Below, one piece after another: positions 61,997-64,000 of a DNA stretch of 64,000 bases. How positions within the stretch are numbered: position 1 is the stretch's first letter; every line of letters begins with the position of its first letter. This DNA comes from Gerris lacustris. Lineage: Eukaryota; Arthropoda; Insecta; Hemiptera; Gerridae. The notes under the pieces are model-generated. The model saw only the letters and a program-made list of their open reading frames with translations. It had not been told where the DNA came from and did not search any database. Both the position numbers and the translations under genes were made by a program. The DNA is taken from NCBI GenBank assembly GCA_951217055.1, contig OX578286.1:16083050-16147049 (forward strand). Direction: 5' to 3'.

Positions 61997-62633
61997 GTAA
62001 GCCTATTCATTTTTATTTATCTATCGTTTTAGTTTCAGATTTTTCCTGCCATAATTGCAATGTTTTACAGTATTCTTTCTAGTAATTTAAATTCCCAAAC
62101 AGCAATTAAGAGAGAACCTTAAGAAGCCCTAAGTTGAGGGTGAATTATAGCTTTTTGAAGAAGAAAGGAGAGGAATATACATATTTTTAAACCCTAAAAG
62201 GCGAAAGAGGAAATATATTTTTAATATAGTTCCTTCATTGTATTTAAATAAATTAATAGTAAAAAAACATTTTTAAAAAACAAGCTTTTATTCGTATTCT
62301 TCTCAGCAAACCCTTTCATTTGATACCCATATTATGGGTGTGCTTAAAAAATAACTAGTCCGCCTGATTTAGAATGTCTTCACTTAGCTAACCATGCATT
62401 GTCTTCCAAACTAAACGTGTATGCAAAAGTTCGTTCAATTGGTTAAAGATAACTGCTTTAAAATTCAGTTGAAAGATTTGACCCAAACATACATTGCAAG
62501 TTAAATAAAAGCTTGTAAAATATAGGTTTCACAACCTACTAACATATTACAAAAGAGAGTGCATATTTTCCAGAAGATCGTTAAAGATTGAGTGAAAATT
62601 CTATTTTGAAGAATTGACGGATTTACACTTTTA
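61997..62633. other. PCYT2 intron 4, first part
   Basis: 62385-62520 is an inverted copy of about 53000-53125. The remainder shows nothing recognisable. Confidence 0.55.
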
Positions 62634-63192
62634 AGCCCCCCATCGACGACCCAACATGTTGGCCCAACCTCTACCTGACCTCCAACCCAACATGTTGGGT
62701 GTGCACCATCCACTACCAAGCATGTTGGGCCAACATCAGTTGAGCAAGATACATTTTTCATCACAATCCGGAAACACTTTCTTCTCTTTTTCAATTAACA
62801 CCGTGTAACCTTCTTTCCGAATGTGCTTATTACAATATCGTTTATCTTTAATGTCCCACAGCGGACGCTGGTCTCGATATAATTCTATAAATTCAGACCA
62901 AAATTGTTTATTGTCATTAAAAGACATGGTTTGAGAATCACACGCAACAAATAAAATAAAGCAGTACACGACAGAACACGAGTTAGACTGAGGCCATGTC
63001 AGGCGAGCCGCTCGACGGTTCACCATCCACGACCCAACTTGTTGGACGTTGGGTTGGAGTTGGGCGTGCTGTCGAGCACAACGCCCAACCCAACAAATCA
63101 GTCCAACATGTTGGAATGGCACCCATCCACGATCGTACATGTTGGGCGACCCACTCGAACCCAACATGTTGGATCGTCGTCAATGGGGGGCT
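62634..63192 (-). mobile_element. PIF/Harbinger-like element, 559 bp, carrying a MADF remnant
   Basis: TTA flanks (62631-62633, 63193-63195) and inverted ends AGCCCCCCATCGACGA / AGCCCCCCATTGACGA. The palindrome CCAACATGTTGG or a near variant occurs about seven times, in clusters near both ends. A MADF-domain frame lies on the minus strand. PIF/Harbinger elements encode a transposase plus a Myb/MADF-like protein, which fits. The transposase is missing. Confidence 0.85.
62736..62927 (-). pseudogene. MADF-domain protein, truncated
   Basis: The 63-residue frame reads FWSEFIELYRDQRPLWDIKD then KRYCNKHIRKEGYTVLIEK. This is the first part of a MADF (Myb/SANT-related) DNA-binding domain: a conserved FIELY, an LWD after about seven residues, and Y-x-N/K-x-x-x-R near the end. 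A full domain is about 80-90 residues, so its last helix and the rest are missing. In full elements such a protein is thought to assist the transposase. Confidence 0.75.
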
Positions 63193-63684
63193 TTAAAGGT
63201 GTTTTAAGTAAAAAAAATGCGGATTCTTAAAAAGTCTGTCATCTTTACTGAATTTGATTTTTTATTAAATTTGGTTTACACATAAAAAAAAAGAATCATA
63301 CACATTTTAAATTGGTAAATTAAAGAAATTAATTTTTGTTGTAAATTTGTGGTGTTCTTAAGATATTAAATCATCATTCTTAAGTTATTTAAATGTCAAT
63401 TGTTAATTGTTTTATTTTTAATTTTATTAACTTATATCAAGACTCTTTTTCATGTAGATAGTTTGTACACTAAAATGTTTTAACTTATTACACTGCTAAT
63501 TATTAAAAGCTGTGACAGATGATTACCCTATAAAAGGGTCAAAACGTCTCATGAAAGGAAGAATATCATTAATATTATTGCACCTAATCCATCCATCACC
63601 AAAACTATTTAAAATAGGCAGGAGTTAGTCTCAAATTGTGCATTTTATTAAGGAAGCAATATGAGTCGCTTCCTGAGAAAATTC
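63193..63684. other. PCYT2 intron 4, no element recognised
   Basis: AT-rich; no gene or clear repeat was recognised. Confidence 0.5.
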
Positions 63685-63742
63685 AGTACTAATTTACATG
63701 TTACCCTACCTATATTTGTTCTCCACTTATAAATAAATATTA
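63685..63742 (-). mobile_element. MITE-B end fragment
   Basis: AGTACTAATTTACATGTTACC and TCCACTTATAAATA match the piece at 33076-33140. It is broken by MITE-A copy 14. Confidence 0.6.
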
Positions 63743-63976
63743 GGCACTTCTTTAGATTGTTACTCCCCTTATAAAAAAAACAGAGGGGAGTAACTATCTA
63801 AAGAAGGTGTACGGTATATTCTTCTTTAGACTGTTACTGCCCTTTTAAAAACAGAAGTGTGGTATTACTTTGTCCACAAGTACATTAGACTAAACATCCC
63901 TTTATCTTAATAGTTATTTAGTCAGTCATTAATGTTCTAAAAAAAACATAGAGGAGTAACGATCTAAAGAAGTACC
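63743..63976 (+). mobile_element. MITE-A copy 14
   Basis: Full-length, 234 bp, same architecture and length as copy 8. Flanks AAATATTA and AAATATAA agree at 7 of 8 positions. Confidence 0.88.
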
Positions 63977-64000
63977 AAATATAAAAATTATTACATCACT

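Noticed and set aside
62983..63230. Several overlapping open frames rich in repeated QHVG/PTCW-type motifs
   Set aside because: They arise from the repeated CCAACATGTTGG palindromes of the Harbinger-like element, not from a protein gene.

Overview
The window reads as a gene-poor, AT-rich, transposon-packed piece of an arthropod nuclear genome, most likely an insect. The evidence is spliced genes with GT-AG introns, animal-type proteins, and piggyBac, hAT, mariner, pogo-like, PIF/Harbinger-like, gypsy-like, LINE and tRNA-SINE remnants. No tool was run. Product names rest on recognising conserved protein families by eye, and species cannot be fixed.

Six conserved protein-coding genes are present. 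MED21 (Mediator subunit; minus, 7799-10349, 2 exons) lies head-to-head with a DDX55/Spb4-type DEAD-box helicase (plus, 13233-15002, no intron). Next are a zucchini/PLD6-like phospholipase-D nuclease (plus, 16827-19210, first exon not found), a THUMPD1/Tan1-type tRNA acetylation adaptor (plus, 21689-30115, 5 exons), a mitochondrial thioredoxin-2 (minus, 42657-45992, 3 exons) and ethanolamine-phosphate cytidylyltransferase PCYT2 (plus, from 46769, first four exons, continuing past the window). Thioredoxin-2 and PCYT2 are divergent and share a 776-bp intergenic promoter region. The genes do not form one pathway: they serve transcription, ribosome biogenesis, piRNA or mitochondrial lipid function, tRNA modification, mitochondrial redox control and phosphatidylethanolamine synthesis.

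The rest is mobile-element matter. Two related MITE families dominate and are called here MITE-A (about 14 copies, typically 210-240 bp) and MITE-B (about 5 copies or pieces, about 330-350 bp when complete). Both are flanked by 8-bp target duplications where ends are preserved, which points to hAT transposition. They share an internal core but carry different terminal repeats, and one locus looks like an A/B chimera.

Three non-autonomous piggyBac-type elements with TTAA flanks lie at 4976-5786, 30651-32641 and 40892-42297. Nested insertions are frequent: MITE-A inside piggyBac inside MITE-A; hAT inside mariner; a gypsy fragment with inverted ends inside MITE-A; a tRNA-SINE inside MITE-A; MITE-B inside a long inverted repeat.

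No CRISPR, bacterial operon, rRNA or credible functional tRNA gene was seen. The most interesting signals are the mosaic MITE system, the odd 40-bp inverted ends of the gag-protease fragment, the tRNA-SINE palindromes, and a transposon end carrying a CRE-like site about 190 bp upstream of the helicase start codon.
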